Shown piece by piece: positions 1-6,326 of a stretch of 6,395 bases of DNA (the first letter of the stretch is position 1; every line of letters begins with the position of its first letter). Source of the DNA: Alphaproteobacteria bacterium (GTDB taxonomy: Bacteria > Pseudomonadota > Alphaproteobacteria > Thalassobaculales > Thalassobaculaceae). A program made the translations under genes and the position numbers. The notes below the pieces were generated by a model. That model made no database searches, had not been told where the DNA came from, and worked only from the letters and a program-made list of their open reading frames with translations. The stretch spans positions 1 through 6,395 of the forward strand of contig JAPKDN010000193.1 in NCBI GenBank assembly GCA_028822575.1, given 5' to 3'.

Positions 1-504
1 CGCATGCAACCGGCGCCCTTCTTCAGCTCTCATCGTAACCAATTGGTCTAGCACGACCGACAGGCCCGCGAGGGCGGCCGCTTCCAACGCCGCGCGTTCA
101 TCCGCATCCAGCGTCTCCGCATGGCCGTCGTCGATCATACCTCTCACGGTCAACAAGACGTCAAGGCGCGGCGGAGATGGGTAAACTGTCCCCTCGTTCT
201 CCAAATTGGCCTGCAGCTTTAAGATGTCCTCTAACAAATCACGATTGATCCCGAGCGCGGAGCGAGTCTTCTTGCACTGCACCGACAACTGCGCCGACAC
301 CGATCCCCGAGAAAGACCGTCGCTCAATATCTTACGGGCTTGGGCATCAAGACGTTCAAATCCAGTAGGCACCCGGCACCTGAGATCGAGGCCACGGGCA
401 TTTACACTTTTTAGCTCCCATCCCCAGGACCACATTTGTTCCAAACGCTCAACGGCGAAAGTTTCTTCGACGCGCGCGTATCCAGTCATGCTGAGAATAG
501 TCAC
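1..504 (-). CDS. yicC: YicC-family endoribonuclease, N-terminal part (runs off left edge)
   Basis: This is an open minus-strand frame with no stop down to position 1, giving 168 residues of a protein usually near 290, so the C-terminal half lies outside the window. Recognition rests on the family's N-terminal signature: MTGYARVE, then a tryptophan-rich WSWGWELKSVNARGLDLR stretch, an RGSVSAQLSV segment, and PRLDVLLTVRG further on. E. coli YicC and B. subtilis YloC are described as endoribonucleases, and YicC is linked to small-RNA decay, so a cytoplasmic RNA-processing role is expected. I prefer the GTG at 502-504 over the ATG at 487-489. It adds the residues VTILS before MTGYAR, as relatives often begin with a few residues before SMTG, and it has a GGA five bases upstream, while the ATG has no visible ribosome binding site. 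The usual SVNGRG reads SVNARG here. It is divergent from the SDR gene, with its own promoter at 543-571. Confidence 0.9.
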   Translation of the reverse strand, partial: MTILSMTGYARVEETFAVERLEQMWSWGWELKSVNARGLDLRCRVPTGFERLDAQARKILSDGLSRGSVSAQLSVQCKKTRSALGINRDLLEDILKLQANLENEGTVYPSPPRLDVLLTVRGMIDDGHAETLDADERAALEAAALAGLSVVLDQLVTMRAEEGRRLHA

Positions 505-522
505 TGTTTTCCGACATTTTGA

Positions 523-550
523 TTGGTGAACCTAGAGGATCCATTATATC
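523..550 (+). promoter_or_regulatory. Candidate promoter of the SDR gene
   Basis: On the plus strand, TTGGTG (523-528), a 16-base spacer and TATATC (545-550) form a plausible sigma-70 promoter, with a start near 557 and a leader of about 28 bases. An alternative -35, TTGATT (519-524), pairs with ATTATA (543-548) at 18 bases. The -10 overlaps the yicC -10 on the other strand, so the two promoters would share the same AT-rich core. It is weaker than the yicC promoter. Confidence 0.35.
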
Positions 551-571
551 TGGGATGCTAGACGCCAACAA
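543..571 (-). promoter_or_regulatory. Sigma-70-type promoter of yicC
   Basis: On the minus strand, TTGTTG (566-571) is followed by a 17-base spacer and a perfect TATAAT (543-548). Transcription would begin near 536, about 30 bases before the preferred yicC GTG start. This is the best promoter match in the window. It suits a yicC that has lost read-through from the upstream minus-strand operon because an oppositely oriented gene lies in between. The call is from sequence match only. Confidence 0.7.
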
Positions 572-574
572 GTC

Positions 575-580
575 GGAGGA
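575..580 (+). promoter_or_regulatory. Ribosome binding site fixing the SDR start
   Basis: GGAGGA lies four bases before the ATG at 585-587. It decides the start among in-frame ATGs at 519, 555 and 585. Starting at 585 also places the TGxxxGxG motif near residue 10, as is normal for classical SDR proteins. Confidence 0.7.
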
Positions 581-584
581 CACA

Positions 585-1364
585 ATGCATGATCCCAGAT
601 CAATCTTGATCACCGGCGCGTCCAGCGGAATCGGACGGGCGCTGGCGCTGGCCTATGCGAAACCCGGCGTGACCTTATTTCTTGGGGGTCGTGACGGCAC
701 TCGACTTTCCAAATTGGCGGTCAGCTGCGTGGCGCTTGGCGCAAGCGTGCATGAGAGAGGCGTCGATGTGACGGATCGGTCCGCGATGGCGGTCTGGATC
801 GCCGATAGCGATACCATAAACCCGCTTGACCTCGTGATCGCGAATGCCGGCATAACAGCGGGCACCAACGCGACCGATGCTCTGGAAAAGGAGACGCAAG
901 TCCGTCGACTATTCGCCGTGAACGTCGACGGTGTTTTGAACACCGTTCTACCAGCTCTGCCGCTTATGCAATTGCGGGAACACGGTCAAATCGCGCTAAT
1001 GAGTTCCATGGCTGGGTTCCGAGGGTTGGCAGGCGCGTCGACCTACTGCGCGACAAAGGCAGCGGTCCGAGTCCTTGGCGAAGGCTTGCGTGGGTCTCTT
1101 AACGGCTCGGGCATTAGCGTCTCGGTGATTTGCCCGGGATATGTCCGCACGCCAATGACCGACAAGAACAGTTTTCCCATGCCATTTTTGATGACCGTCG
1201 AACGGGCGGCTTGCATTATCAGAACGGGATTGGCGCGAAATCGCTCGCGCATCGCCTTTCCCCGGCGGCTGTATGCCGCACTCTGGCTCCTGCAGGTACT
1301 CCCAATCACGCTAACCGATGCTATCGTAGCCCGGCTGCCCAGGAAAGGGGAAGCCGCGGACTAA
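585..1364 (+). CDS. SDR family NAD(P)-dependent oxidoreductase with hydrophobic C-terminus
   Basis: This is a 259-residue classical short-chain dehydrogenase/reductase, complete and with all catalytic motifs. The nucleotide-binding TGASSGIG is at residues 10-17 and NAG at 87-89. The catalytic tetrad is Asn113 (in VNVDG), Ser141, Tyr154 and Lys158 (YCATK), with the PG motif at 184-185. Arg36 after the second strand is compatible with NADP(H), but this is only suggestive. From about residue 225 the C-terminus is basic, then hydrophobic (roughly 229-247), then basic again, which could hold the enzyme to the membrane surface. The substrate cannot be read from sequence; lipid, sugar or other hydroxyl/keto substrates are all possible. 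It is not a second FabG copy, because its C-terminal half differs from that family. It is the only plus-strand gene, divergent from yicC and convergent with mltG (8 bp between stops). It could have been inserted into a former mltG-yicC run. Confidence 0.9.
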   Translation: MHDPRSILITGASSGIGRALALAYAKPGVTLFLGGRDGTRLSKLAVSCVALGASVHERGVDVTDRSAMAVWIADSDTINPLDLVIANAGITAGTNATDALEKETQVRRLFAVNVDGVLNTVLPALPLMQLREHGQIALMSSMAGFRGLAGASTYCATKAAVRVLGEGLRGSLNGSGISVSVICPGYVRTPMTDKNSFPMPFLMTVERAACIIRTGLARNRSRIAFPRRLYAALWLLQVLPITLTDAIVARLPRKGEAAD

Positions 1365-1372
1365 GCCATCCT

Positions 1373-2350
1373 TCAATTGGATTTTCCACGTTGGGATCGC
1401 CGCCATTTCGCGACGTTACGATTATGTTCCGATAACGTCCGAGCAAAGGCATGCCCACCTGTTCCATCAGCGACAAAGTACAGAAAATCAGTCTTGGTGG
1501 GATTAAGCGTCGCCCGGATCGACGCGGCGCCCGGATTACAGATCGGTGTTGGAGGTAGCCCTTTGATAATATAAGTATTAAATGGGGTCGGCATCGTAAG
1601 ATCGCCGCGCGTCAAAGGCCTGTCCAAGCCGGCGGGCGCAACCCCATAAGCCACGGTGGGATCCGACTGCAGACGCATTCCAAGCCGAAGGCGGTTCACA
1701 AACACGCCTGCGACTACGCCGCGCTCATCACCGACCGCAGTTTCGCGCTCTACCACCGATGCCAGGATCACCGCCTCCTCGACCGTGGCGTAGGGGAGGT
1801 CCGGCGCTCTTGTGGGCCAAAGCTCCGCCAGTAACTCCGACATCCCATCCGCCATGCGCGCCAATAGTCTGACCCGATCGTCACCATATGAGAAATGGTA
1901 GGTTTCCGGCAGCAGGGAGCCTTCGCCCGGTGGGTTAGTGATAACGCCGAAAAGTCCTTCACTCGTCATCAATTTCTCCATGACCCGAGAGACCGTGAGC
2001 CCTTCGGCAAAGGTCAAACGGCGAACCACCGTTTCCCCACGTATCAGGATCGTCATAGCGTCCCTTGGGCTAATGCCCACCGGAAACAGGTACTCACCGG
2101 CTTTCAAGGCACGGCCCTGTCCCAATAGCTTCACACCGATCGCGAAGATTTCGGGATGCTGAATTACATCATCCACCAAAAGCGTATTGGCAATGCGTTC
2201 AAGGCCAGATCCCGCAGGAATCACGGAGACCCGGGGTACGGTTAGAGGCCCCGGCCCGGTAAACTTGGCGAAGCCCCAAGCAAAAACACCGGCAATAAGG
2301 ATCGCAACCACGAGAGAGGTGTACAACAAGGTGAGGAACAAGCGCCCCAT
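1373..2350 (-). CDS. mltG: Endolytic murein transglycosylase MltG (YceG-like)
   Basis: This 325-residue inner-membrane protein cleaves nascent peptidoglycan glycan strands and is thought to set their length by ending polymerisation. One N-terminal membrane segment spans about residues 5-29, and the rest should be periplasmic. A LysM-like subdomain (about 36-105, including AGEYLFP) precedes the YceG catalytic domain. The catalytic glutamate is most likely Glu201 in ASVVERE, matching E. coli Glu218 as I recall. Further family motifs follow: VFVNRLRLGMRLQSDPTVAYG (about 216-236), PTPFNTYIIKGLPP (254-267), CNPG, and YFVADGTGGHAF near the end. Nothing is truncated. The start sits 6 bp after the fabF stop, with AGGTGA at 2357-2362 as ribosome binding site, so co-transcription and probably translational coupling with fabF are expected. 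Its 3' end faces the SDR gene with no visible terminator between them. Confidence 0.96.
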   Translation of the reverse strand: MGRLFLTLLYTSLVVAILIAGVFAWGFAKFTGPGPLTVPRVSVIPAGSGLERIANTLLVDDVIQHPEIFAIGVKLLGQGRALKAGEYLFPVGISPRDAMTILIRGETVVRRLTFAEGLTVSRVMEKLMTSEGLFGVITNPPGEGSLLPETYHFSYGDDRVRLLARMADGMSELLAELWPTRAPDLPYATVEEAVILASVVERETAVGDERGVVAGVFVNRLRLGMRLQSDPTVAYGVAPAGLDRPLTRGDLTMPTPFNTYIIKGLPPTPICNPGAASIRATLNPTKTDFLYFVADGTGGHAFARTLSEHNRNVAKWRRSQRGKSN

Positions 2351-2356
2351 CAGGGG

Positions 2357-2362
2357 TCACCT
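2357..2362 (-). promoter_or_regulatory. mltG ribosome binding site overlapping the fabF stop
   Basis: On the minus strand AGGTGA lies six bases before the mltG ATG, and its last three bases are the fabF TGA stop. Ribosomes ending fabF are therefore placed on the mltG initiation site, an arrangement typical of translational coupling. Confidence 0.65.
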
Positions 2363-3622
2363 GGGGGGCACGAAAACCAAGGATGCGTTGGTTCCGCCGA
2401 ATCCGAATGAATTGGAAAGTACCGCTGTGACCTCACGTTCCCGAGCTTTGTGGGGCACCAGATCTACGCCGTCGCATCCCTCGGAGGGATTATCCAGGTT
2501 CAGTGTCGGCGGTACGACACCATCGCGCATCGCTAGGATCGAGAAAATAGCCTCCACACTTCCGGCCGCTCCCAGAAGGTGGCCAATAGCTGATTTCGTC
2601 GACGACATGGACATCGAGTCCAGCGCGCCTCCGAAGAGCCGTCGCACCGCCCCAAGCTCGATCATGTCACCGAGCGGTGTCGATGTACCATGGGCGTTTA
2701 CATAGTCAATCTGCTCGGGATTAAGTTCTGCCCGGCGCAAGGCGTTCCTCATCGCCCGAAATGCGCCATCACCGTCATCGGCCGGTGCCGTGATATGGTG
2801 CGCATCCCCGGACATACCGTAACCGACGATCTCTGCGAGGATCTTTGCACCGCGTTTTTTAGCGTGCTCGTATTCCTCGACGACCACAACTCCCGAACCT
2901 TCGCCCATCACGAATCCATCGCGGTCCCTGTCCCAGGGGCGTGAGGCTTGTTCCGGCGTGTCGTTGAACGAGGTAGAAAGAGCTCGTGCCGCCGCGAAGC
3001 CAGCAAAACCCAACCGATTGACTGCGGCTTCCGCGCCACCAGCAACCATCACATCGGCATCATCAAGCATGACCAGCCGCGCGGCGTCGCCAATAGCGTG
3101 AGCACCGGTCGAACACGCGGTAACTACGGAATGGTTAGGCCCCCTGAAGCCAAACTTAATAGACACCTGACCGGAAATCAGGTTGATCAAAGCCGCCGGA
3201 ATAAAGAACGGCGAGATCCGCCTTGGACCCGCTTCATGCAACTTCACGCTATTATCATAGATCTGTTGGAGACCGCCGATACCTGACCCTATCATAACGC
3301 CGGTTCGGGCCTTTTCTTCGTCATCTCCGGGGATCCACCCCGAATCCGCGACTGCCTGCGCGGCCGCCGCCATGCCCAGCATAATAAAGCGGTCGATCTT
3401 GCGCTGCTCCTTGGGCTCAACCCATTCGTCGGCCGTGAATAAGCCCTTCGCCGCCGGTCCCTCAGGCACCACACCCGCAATCTTAGCGGGCAGATCGGAC
3501 ACATCGAACCGCTCAATCGCGCGAATTCCAGACTGGCTGTCGAGAAGCCGACTCCAGTTTTCTTCGATACCAATACCGAGCGGGGTGACAAGCCCCATGC
3601 CCGTGATGACAACACGTCTCAT
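2357..3622 (-). CDS. fabF: Beta-ketoacyl-ACP synthase II (FabF)
   Basis: This cytoplasmic condensing enzyme of type II fatty acid synthesis joins malonyl-ACP to an acyl chain with loss of CO2. It is 421 residues long, slightly longer than the roughly 410 usual for the family. The Cys-His-His triad is complete: Cys170 in VTACSTGAHAIGDA, His311 in NAHGTSTPLGD and His348 in KSAIGHLLGAAG, with Lys343 in the same motif. The C-terminal NSFGFGGTNASLVF is the standard gatekeeper loop region. The N-terminus MRRVVITGMGLVTPLG matches the family. I chose the ATG at 3620-3622 over an in-frame TTG one codon upstream; GGTGA lies six bases before this ATG. The gene follows acpP after 80 bp with no clear terminator and precedes mltG by 6 bp. 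FabF rather than FabB is supported by the acpP-fabF order and the sequence around the active site. Confidence 0.97.
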   Translation of the reverse strand: MRRVVITGMGLVTPLGIGIEENWSRLLDSQSGIRAIERFDVSDLPAKIAGVVPEGPAAKGLFTADEWVEPKEQRKIDRFIMLGMAAAAQAVADSGWIPGDDEEKARTGVMIGSGIGGLQQIYDNSVKLHEAGPRRISPFFIPAALINLISGQVSIKFGFRGPNHSVVTACSTGAHAIGDAARLVMLDDADVMVAGGAEAAVNRLGFAGFAAARALSTSFNDTPEQASRPWDRDRDGFVMGEGSGVVVVEEYEHAKKRGAKILAEIVGYGMSGDAHHITAPADDGDGAFRAMRNALRRAELNPEQIDYVNAHGTSTPLGDMIELGAVRRLFGGALDSMSMSSTKSAIGHLLGAAGSVEAIFSILAMRDGVVPPTLNLDNPSEGCDGVDLVPHKAREREVTAVLSNSFGFGGTNASLVFVPPR

Positions 3623-3702
3623 CAAGGTTCACCGAGGGTTAATGCTATATTCAAAGATGCCGTCATGACCGCCAACCACAGGGTTAGGAAATGGCCGACA
3701 GG

Positions 3703-3936
3703 CTAGGCCGCGCCTTCGATAAAAGAGATCGCGTCCTTGACGGTCACAATCTTCTCAGCGGCGTCATCAGGGATTTCACAACCGAATTCTTCCTCAAACG
3801 CCATGACAAGCTCGACCGTGTCGAGGCTATCGGCGCCCAAATCATCAATGAAGCTCGCGGTGTCAGTGACCTTCGCGGCCTCAACGCCCAAATGCTCACA
3901 CACTATGGCTTTAACCTTATCGGCGACTTCGCTCAT
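3703..3936 (-). CDS. acpP: Acyl carrier protein
   Basis: This 77-residue acidic protein carries growing acyl chains on a phosphopantetheine arm. The attachment site is Ser37 in [18 protein letters not shown], the universal ACP helix II motif. The start [12 protein letters not shown] is the family norm, and AGGGA lies eight bases upstream. Two cysteines, Cys13 (IVCEHLGV) and one in FGCEIPDD, replace the aliphatic residues more often seen there; this is a small variation and I infer no function from it. The gene follows fabG after an unusually long 241-bp gap and precedes fabF by 80 bp. ACP is needed in large excess over the enzymes, so an internal promoter or a stable processed transcript would make sense. 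Confidence 0.97.
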   Translation of the reverse strand: MSEVADKVKAIVCEHLGVEAAKVTDTASFIDDLGADSLDTVELVMAFEEEFGCEIPDDAAEKIVTVKDAISFIEGAA

Positions 3937-4177
3937 GTCGGTTTTCCCTGACTTTCGAATTTCAATAGCCCCCCGCGCACCGCCCAATCCCGTGGGCCTA
4001 ATCGCGCATGGCGCATAGTGTTTCTTACGGCTTCAGTCTCGATCAGAACAATCGCACCGGTCCATGAGCGGGCGAATAACATACTTTATCCGCATTTGCC
4101 AGCATCGCCCATTGCCGTTCTCCACCCCTCACATAACGAGGACTAGTTTTGACTTCCATTACCAACGGGAAACGCGC
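3937..4177 (-). other. fabG-acpP intergenic region, possible acpP leader
   Basis: These 241 bp hold no credible gene. On the minus strand there is a small inverted repeat, GCCCA-6-TGGGC (3982-3997), ending about 45 bases before the acpP start. A tandem GCGCAT copy lies near 4005-4017. I looked for a sigma-70 promoter and found only weak candidates, for example TTGTTC-18-TAAGAA, which I do not call. No hairpin followed by a T-run was seen, so a terminator after fabG is not supported. Confidence 0.4.
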
Positions 4178-4918
4178 TTATATCATTGCCATTCCACCAT
4201 TTACGTGAACCGTTGTTCCGGTGATATAGGACGCTTCGGCGGACGCGAGATAAATAACAGCCGCCGCTATATCCTCCGGTGATCCTAGGCGGCCCGCCGG
4301 AATTCCGGCCAAAAGTCGATCTTTTTGATCGTCACCCAAAACGTCCGTCATCGCGGTTTGGATGAACCCAGGAGCCACAACATTGACGGTAATTCCGCGA
4401 TTCGCGACCTCGGTCGCCAAGGCTTTCGAAAATCCAACCATGCCTGCCTTGGACGCCGCATAGTTCGCCTGGCCAGGGTTTCCGGTAGCGCCTACAATGG
4501 ATGATATACCTACTATACGGCCCCAACGGCGCTTCATCATTCCGCGCAGCAACGCACGAGCCAGCCGAAATCCAGATCCCATATTGACCGAGATCACCTG
4601 CTCCCAATCCTCGTCTTTCATTCGAATCAACAAACCATCTTTGGTAATTCCCGCATTATTAATTAGGATATCTATGCCGCCATCAGCAATTTTTTCGGCC
4701 TCACTCGCTAAATTTGCGACCGATTCGCTATCAGCCAGATCAGCCCTCAGCACGTAAACCCGATTCCCAAGCTCCGACGCGAGAGCCTCCAGAGCCTCTA
4801 TTCTGGTACCCGAAATCACGACTTCGGCCCCCCGCGCATGTAGCGCCGCGGCAATCGCACCACCGATGCCACCGCTCGCGCCGGTCACCAGCGCCGATTT
4901 ACCTTCAAGATTAAACAT
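4178..4918 (-). CDS. fabG: 3-oxoacyl-ACP reductase FabG
   Basis: This is a 246-residue NADPH-dependent reductase that converts 3-ketoacyl-ACP to 3-hydroxyacyl-ACP in each elongation cycle, and it is normally a tetramer. TGASGGIG is at residues 12-19 and NNAG at 87-90. The catalytic residues Asn112, Ser140, Tyr153 and Lys157 (YAASK) are all present, and PGFIQTAMT (183-191) is typical of true FabG proteins. The C-terminus ends in TTVHVNGGMAMI, the expected family ending. The length equals the family norm. The ATG at 4916-4918 has GGAGG upstream and gives the standard start MFNLEGKSALVTGASGG. It lies 15 bp downstream of fabD, so the two are surely one transcription unit. Context and sequence together make this the housekeeping FabG, not one of the many other SDR enzymes. 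Confidence 0.97.
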   Translation of the reverse strand: MFNLEGKSALVTGASGGIGGAIAAALHARGAEVVISGTRIEALEALASELGNRVYVLRADLADSESVANLASEAEKIADGGIDILINNAGITKDGLLIRMKDEDWEQVISVNMGSGFRLARALLRGMMKRRWGRIVGISSIVGATGNPGQANYAASKAGMVGFSKALATEVANRGITVNVVAPGFIQTAMTDVLGDDQKDRLLAGIPAGRLGSPEDIAAAVIYLASAEASYITGTTVHVNGGMAMI

Positions 4919-4933
4919 GGCGCGCCCTCCGCC

Positions 4934-5905
4934 CTAGTTTTCTGCGGCAATTGCTTCAACCGCCGCCACAACGTCGTCCGGTCCGCCAAACGCGCTGGCG
5001 GCAATATTTCGGTCTATCCGTTTATGAAGCCCGGTCAAAACTTTGCCCGCCCCAACCTCCAAAATCGCAGTAATTCCGTTTCCACCCATCCACAGCACTG
5101 ATTCGCGCCAGCGCACCATAGCAGTGACCTGCTCGACCAGACGGGCGCGAATTTCATCCGGACCGCCAAGCACGGGAGCCGCTAGTACGTTCGCCACTAA
5201 CGGAATCAACGGCTCGCGAATTATCACATCACTCAATGCTTCGGCCATGCGCTCAGCAGCCGGACGCATCAAGGAACAATGAAAAGGCGCGCTCACCGGC
5301 AGCATGACCGCCTTGCGAATACCGCGCTCGGACGCCAAGGTGATCGCGGCCTCGATAGCCGGCTTGGCGCCACTCAGCACGACTTGGCCAGGCGCGTTGT
5401 CGTTCGCCAAATCACAAACACCCTGGCTTGCTGCTTCAGCCGCGATCTCGCGCGCAGTGCCCAACTCTGCGCCCAGGAGCGCCGCCATGGCACCCTCCCC
5501 GACTGGCACCGCCACTTGCATCGATTCTCCACGTAGCCTCAACAACCGTGCCGCATCGCCGAGATCAAGAGCCCCCGCCGCAGCCAACGCCGAATACTCT
5601 CCTAATGAGTGACCAGCGACGCAATCCGCGAATTGATCAACACTCTTACCTGTCTCGCTCTCAAGAACCCGAAGCGCGGCGGTACTCATCGCCATCAGGG
5701 CCGGTTGCGCGTTACGGGTCAGGGTAAGGGCGTCCTCCGGCCCCTCGAACATAACCTTGGAAAGCGAGTCTCCCAAGGCCTCGTCGACCTCGGCGAAGAC
5801 ATCTCGCGCGACTTGATACCCGTCCGCCAAAGCCCGTCCCATCCCAACCGCTTGCGAGCCTTGGCCAGGAAAGACAATCGCGCGTCCGCTAGTTTCCGCT
5901 GTCAT
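4934..5905 (-). CDS. fabD: Malonyl-CoA:ACP transacylase (FabD)
   Basis: This 323-residue enzyme moves malonyl from CoA to AcpP, supplying the extender unit used by FabF. The FPGQGSQ motif is at residues 12-18 (oxyanion Gln15). The nucleophile is Ser100 in AGHSLGEYSALAAAG, the carboxylate-binding arginine is Arg125, the catalytic histidine is His209 in SAPFHCSLM, Gln259 is in LVEQVTAMVRW, and EVGAGKVLTGL lies near the C-terminus. These match E. coli Ser92, Arg117, His201 and Gln250 with a shift of 8-9 residues, because the N-terminus is a few residues longer. An in-frame TAA directly precedes the ATG and no other start lies before FPGQG, so the start is certain within this frame. The ribosome binding site is weak (GGA, nine bases upstream). 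This is the first gene of the visible minus-strand cluster, with a candidate promoter at 5941-5969. Confidence 0.97.
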   Translation of the reverse strand: MTAETSGRAIVFPGQGSQAVGMGRALADGYQVARDVFAEVDEALGDSLSKVMFEGPEDALTLTRNAQPALMAMSTAALRVLESETGKSVDQFADCVAGHSLGEYSALAAAGALDLGDAARLLRLRGESMQVAVPVGEGAMAALLGAELGTAREIAAEAASQGVCDLANDNAPGQVVLSGAKPAIEAAITLASERGIRKAVMLPVSAPFHCSLMRPAAERMAEALSDVIIREPLIPLVANVLAAPVLGGPDEIRARLVEQVTAMVRWRESVLWMGGNGITAILEVGAGKVLTGLHKRIDRNIAASAFGGPDDVVAAVEAIAAEN

Positions 5906-5919
5906 TTATCGCTATCCAT
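5902..5919 (-). other. Five-codon ORF overlapping the fabD start
   Basis: The ORF ATG-GAT-AGC-GAT-AAA-TGA (peptide MDSDK) ends in an ATGA overlap with the fabD ATG. It has a better ribosome binding site than fabD itself: GGAGA at 5928-5932, eight bases upstream. If translated it could deliver ribosomes to fabD by coupling. An ORF this short can arise by chance, so this is tentative. Confidence 0.25.
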
Positions 5920-5940
5920 AGACTGGTTCTCCGCAAACTC

Positions 5941-5969
5941 AGCAGACGGCGCAGTTCGGATCAAGTCAA
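5941..5969 (-). promoter_or_regulatory. Candidate fabD promoter
   Basis: On the minus strand, TTGACT (5964-5969) has a good -35 match, followed after 17 bases by TCTGCT (5941-5946), a poor -10 with three of six consensus bases. The start would be near 5934, about 29 bases before fabD. The strong -35 and weak -10 would suit a regulated promoter, but the call rests on a single good hexamer. Confidence 0.35.
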
Positions 5970-5988
5970 GCCTATACGCGCAGCCTTA

Positions 5989-6000
5989 GTGGCCCGCCAC
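5989..6000. repeat. Perfect dyad GTGGC-2-GCCAC upstream of fabD
   Basis: A 5-bp inverted repeat with a two-base centre lies about 20 bases upstream of the candidate fabD -35 and three bases from a second dyad. The near-continuous symmetry is more like a protein-binding site than an RNA hairpin. No regulator can be named from the sequence. Confidence 0.4.
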
Positions 6001-6003
6001 CCC

Positions 6004-6022
6004 GTTCCGGTGTCGCCGGAAC
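6004..6022. repeat. Perfect dyad GTTCCGG-5-CCGGAAC upstream of fabD
   Basis: A 7-bp perfect inverted repeat with a five-base centre. No T-run follows on either strand, so it is not a usual rho-independent terminator. Its place about 100 bp upstream of fabD, beside the dyad at 5989-6000, makes an operator possible, as does a transcript-separating structure between divergent genes. Confidence 0.5.
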
Positions 6023-6234
6023 TTCGACATGACGCATTCCCAATTATGACCGAGCATCCTCGATCGCGTTGACTAGCAAGACGAGAGCAGAAAACGTCCC
6101 CCCTTATCTTCCGGGGCGCCCGTCAAAGGGGTGCGGTTTACCGGGATTTTCCACGATTATCGTCTCGATCAACGTCACGGGACCGACACGAGGATGTGAA
6201 TCAATTTGTTAGAAATGAGGGAGATTCCGGCACG

Positions 6235-6247
6235 GGCTTAAAAAGCC
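6235..6247. repeat. Small dyad GGCTT-3-AAGCC upstream of plus promoter
   Basis: A 5-bp inverted repeat with an AAA centre lies 10 bases before the candidate -35 at 6258. It could be an operator half of the plus-strand promoter, or an AT-rich upstream element. The short length keeps confidence low. Confidence 0.25.
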
Positions 6248-6257
6248 AATACATTTC

Positions 6258-6285
6258 TTGCGTCGACCCCCGATACCTGTATATT
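6258..6285 (+). promoter_or_regulatory. Plus-strand promoter facing out of the window
   Basis: TTGCGT (6258-6263), a 16-base spacer and TATATT (6280-6285) form a good sigma-70-type promoter, with TG immediately before the -10. Transcription would start near 6292 and run right, past the window edge. In several alphaproteobacteria the gene divergent from fabD is rpsF, as I recall, so the target may be a ribosomal protein operon; this is synteny-based inference only. Confidence 0.5.
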
Positions 6286-6326
6286 TAAGAGATCGTGTCT
6301 CAAGGGATTTTTTGCTCTTGGCGCGG

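Noticed and set aside
206..529. 107-codon plus-strand frame at the left end
   Set aside because: It is antisense to the clear YicC coding sequence, with no recognisable protein features.
532..542. CTAGAGGATCC resembles a cloning-vector polylinker fragment
   Set aside because: Only 11 bases match, the flanking bases do not continue the polylinker, and the stretch sits naturally between two divergent promoters. It is most likely chance.
2187..2705. 172-codon plus-strand frame opposite mltG and fabF
   Set aside because: It lies across two certain genes on the other strand, its protein matches nothing I recognise, and it is rich in Arg, Pro and Ser as expected of an antisense shadow.
3623..3625. 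In-frame TTG one codon before the fabF ATG as start
   Set aside because: The ATG at 3620-3622 gives the normal family N-terminus and has a ribosome binding site at suitable distance. The TTG adds only one residue.
3623..3702. Possible terminator between acpP and fabF
   Set aside because: Only short weak inverted repeats (GGCC arms, GTCATGAC, AACC/GGTT) without a T-run. They do not support a rho-independent terminator.
3937..3987. Seventeen-residue N-terminal extension of acpP from a TTG
   Set aside because: ACP proteins begin at [12 protein letters not shown] sequences, and AGGGA is correctly placed for the ATG at 3934-3936. The extension resembles no ACP.
5609..5989. 126-codon plus-strand frame opposite the fabD start
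   Set aside because: It is antisense to the well-supported fabD, has no ribosome binding site, and has low-information composition.
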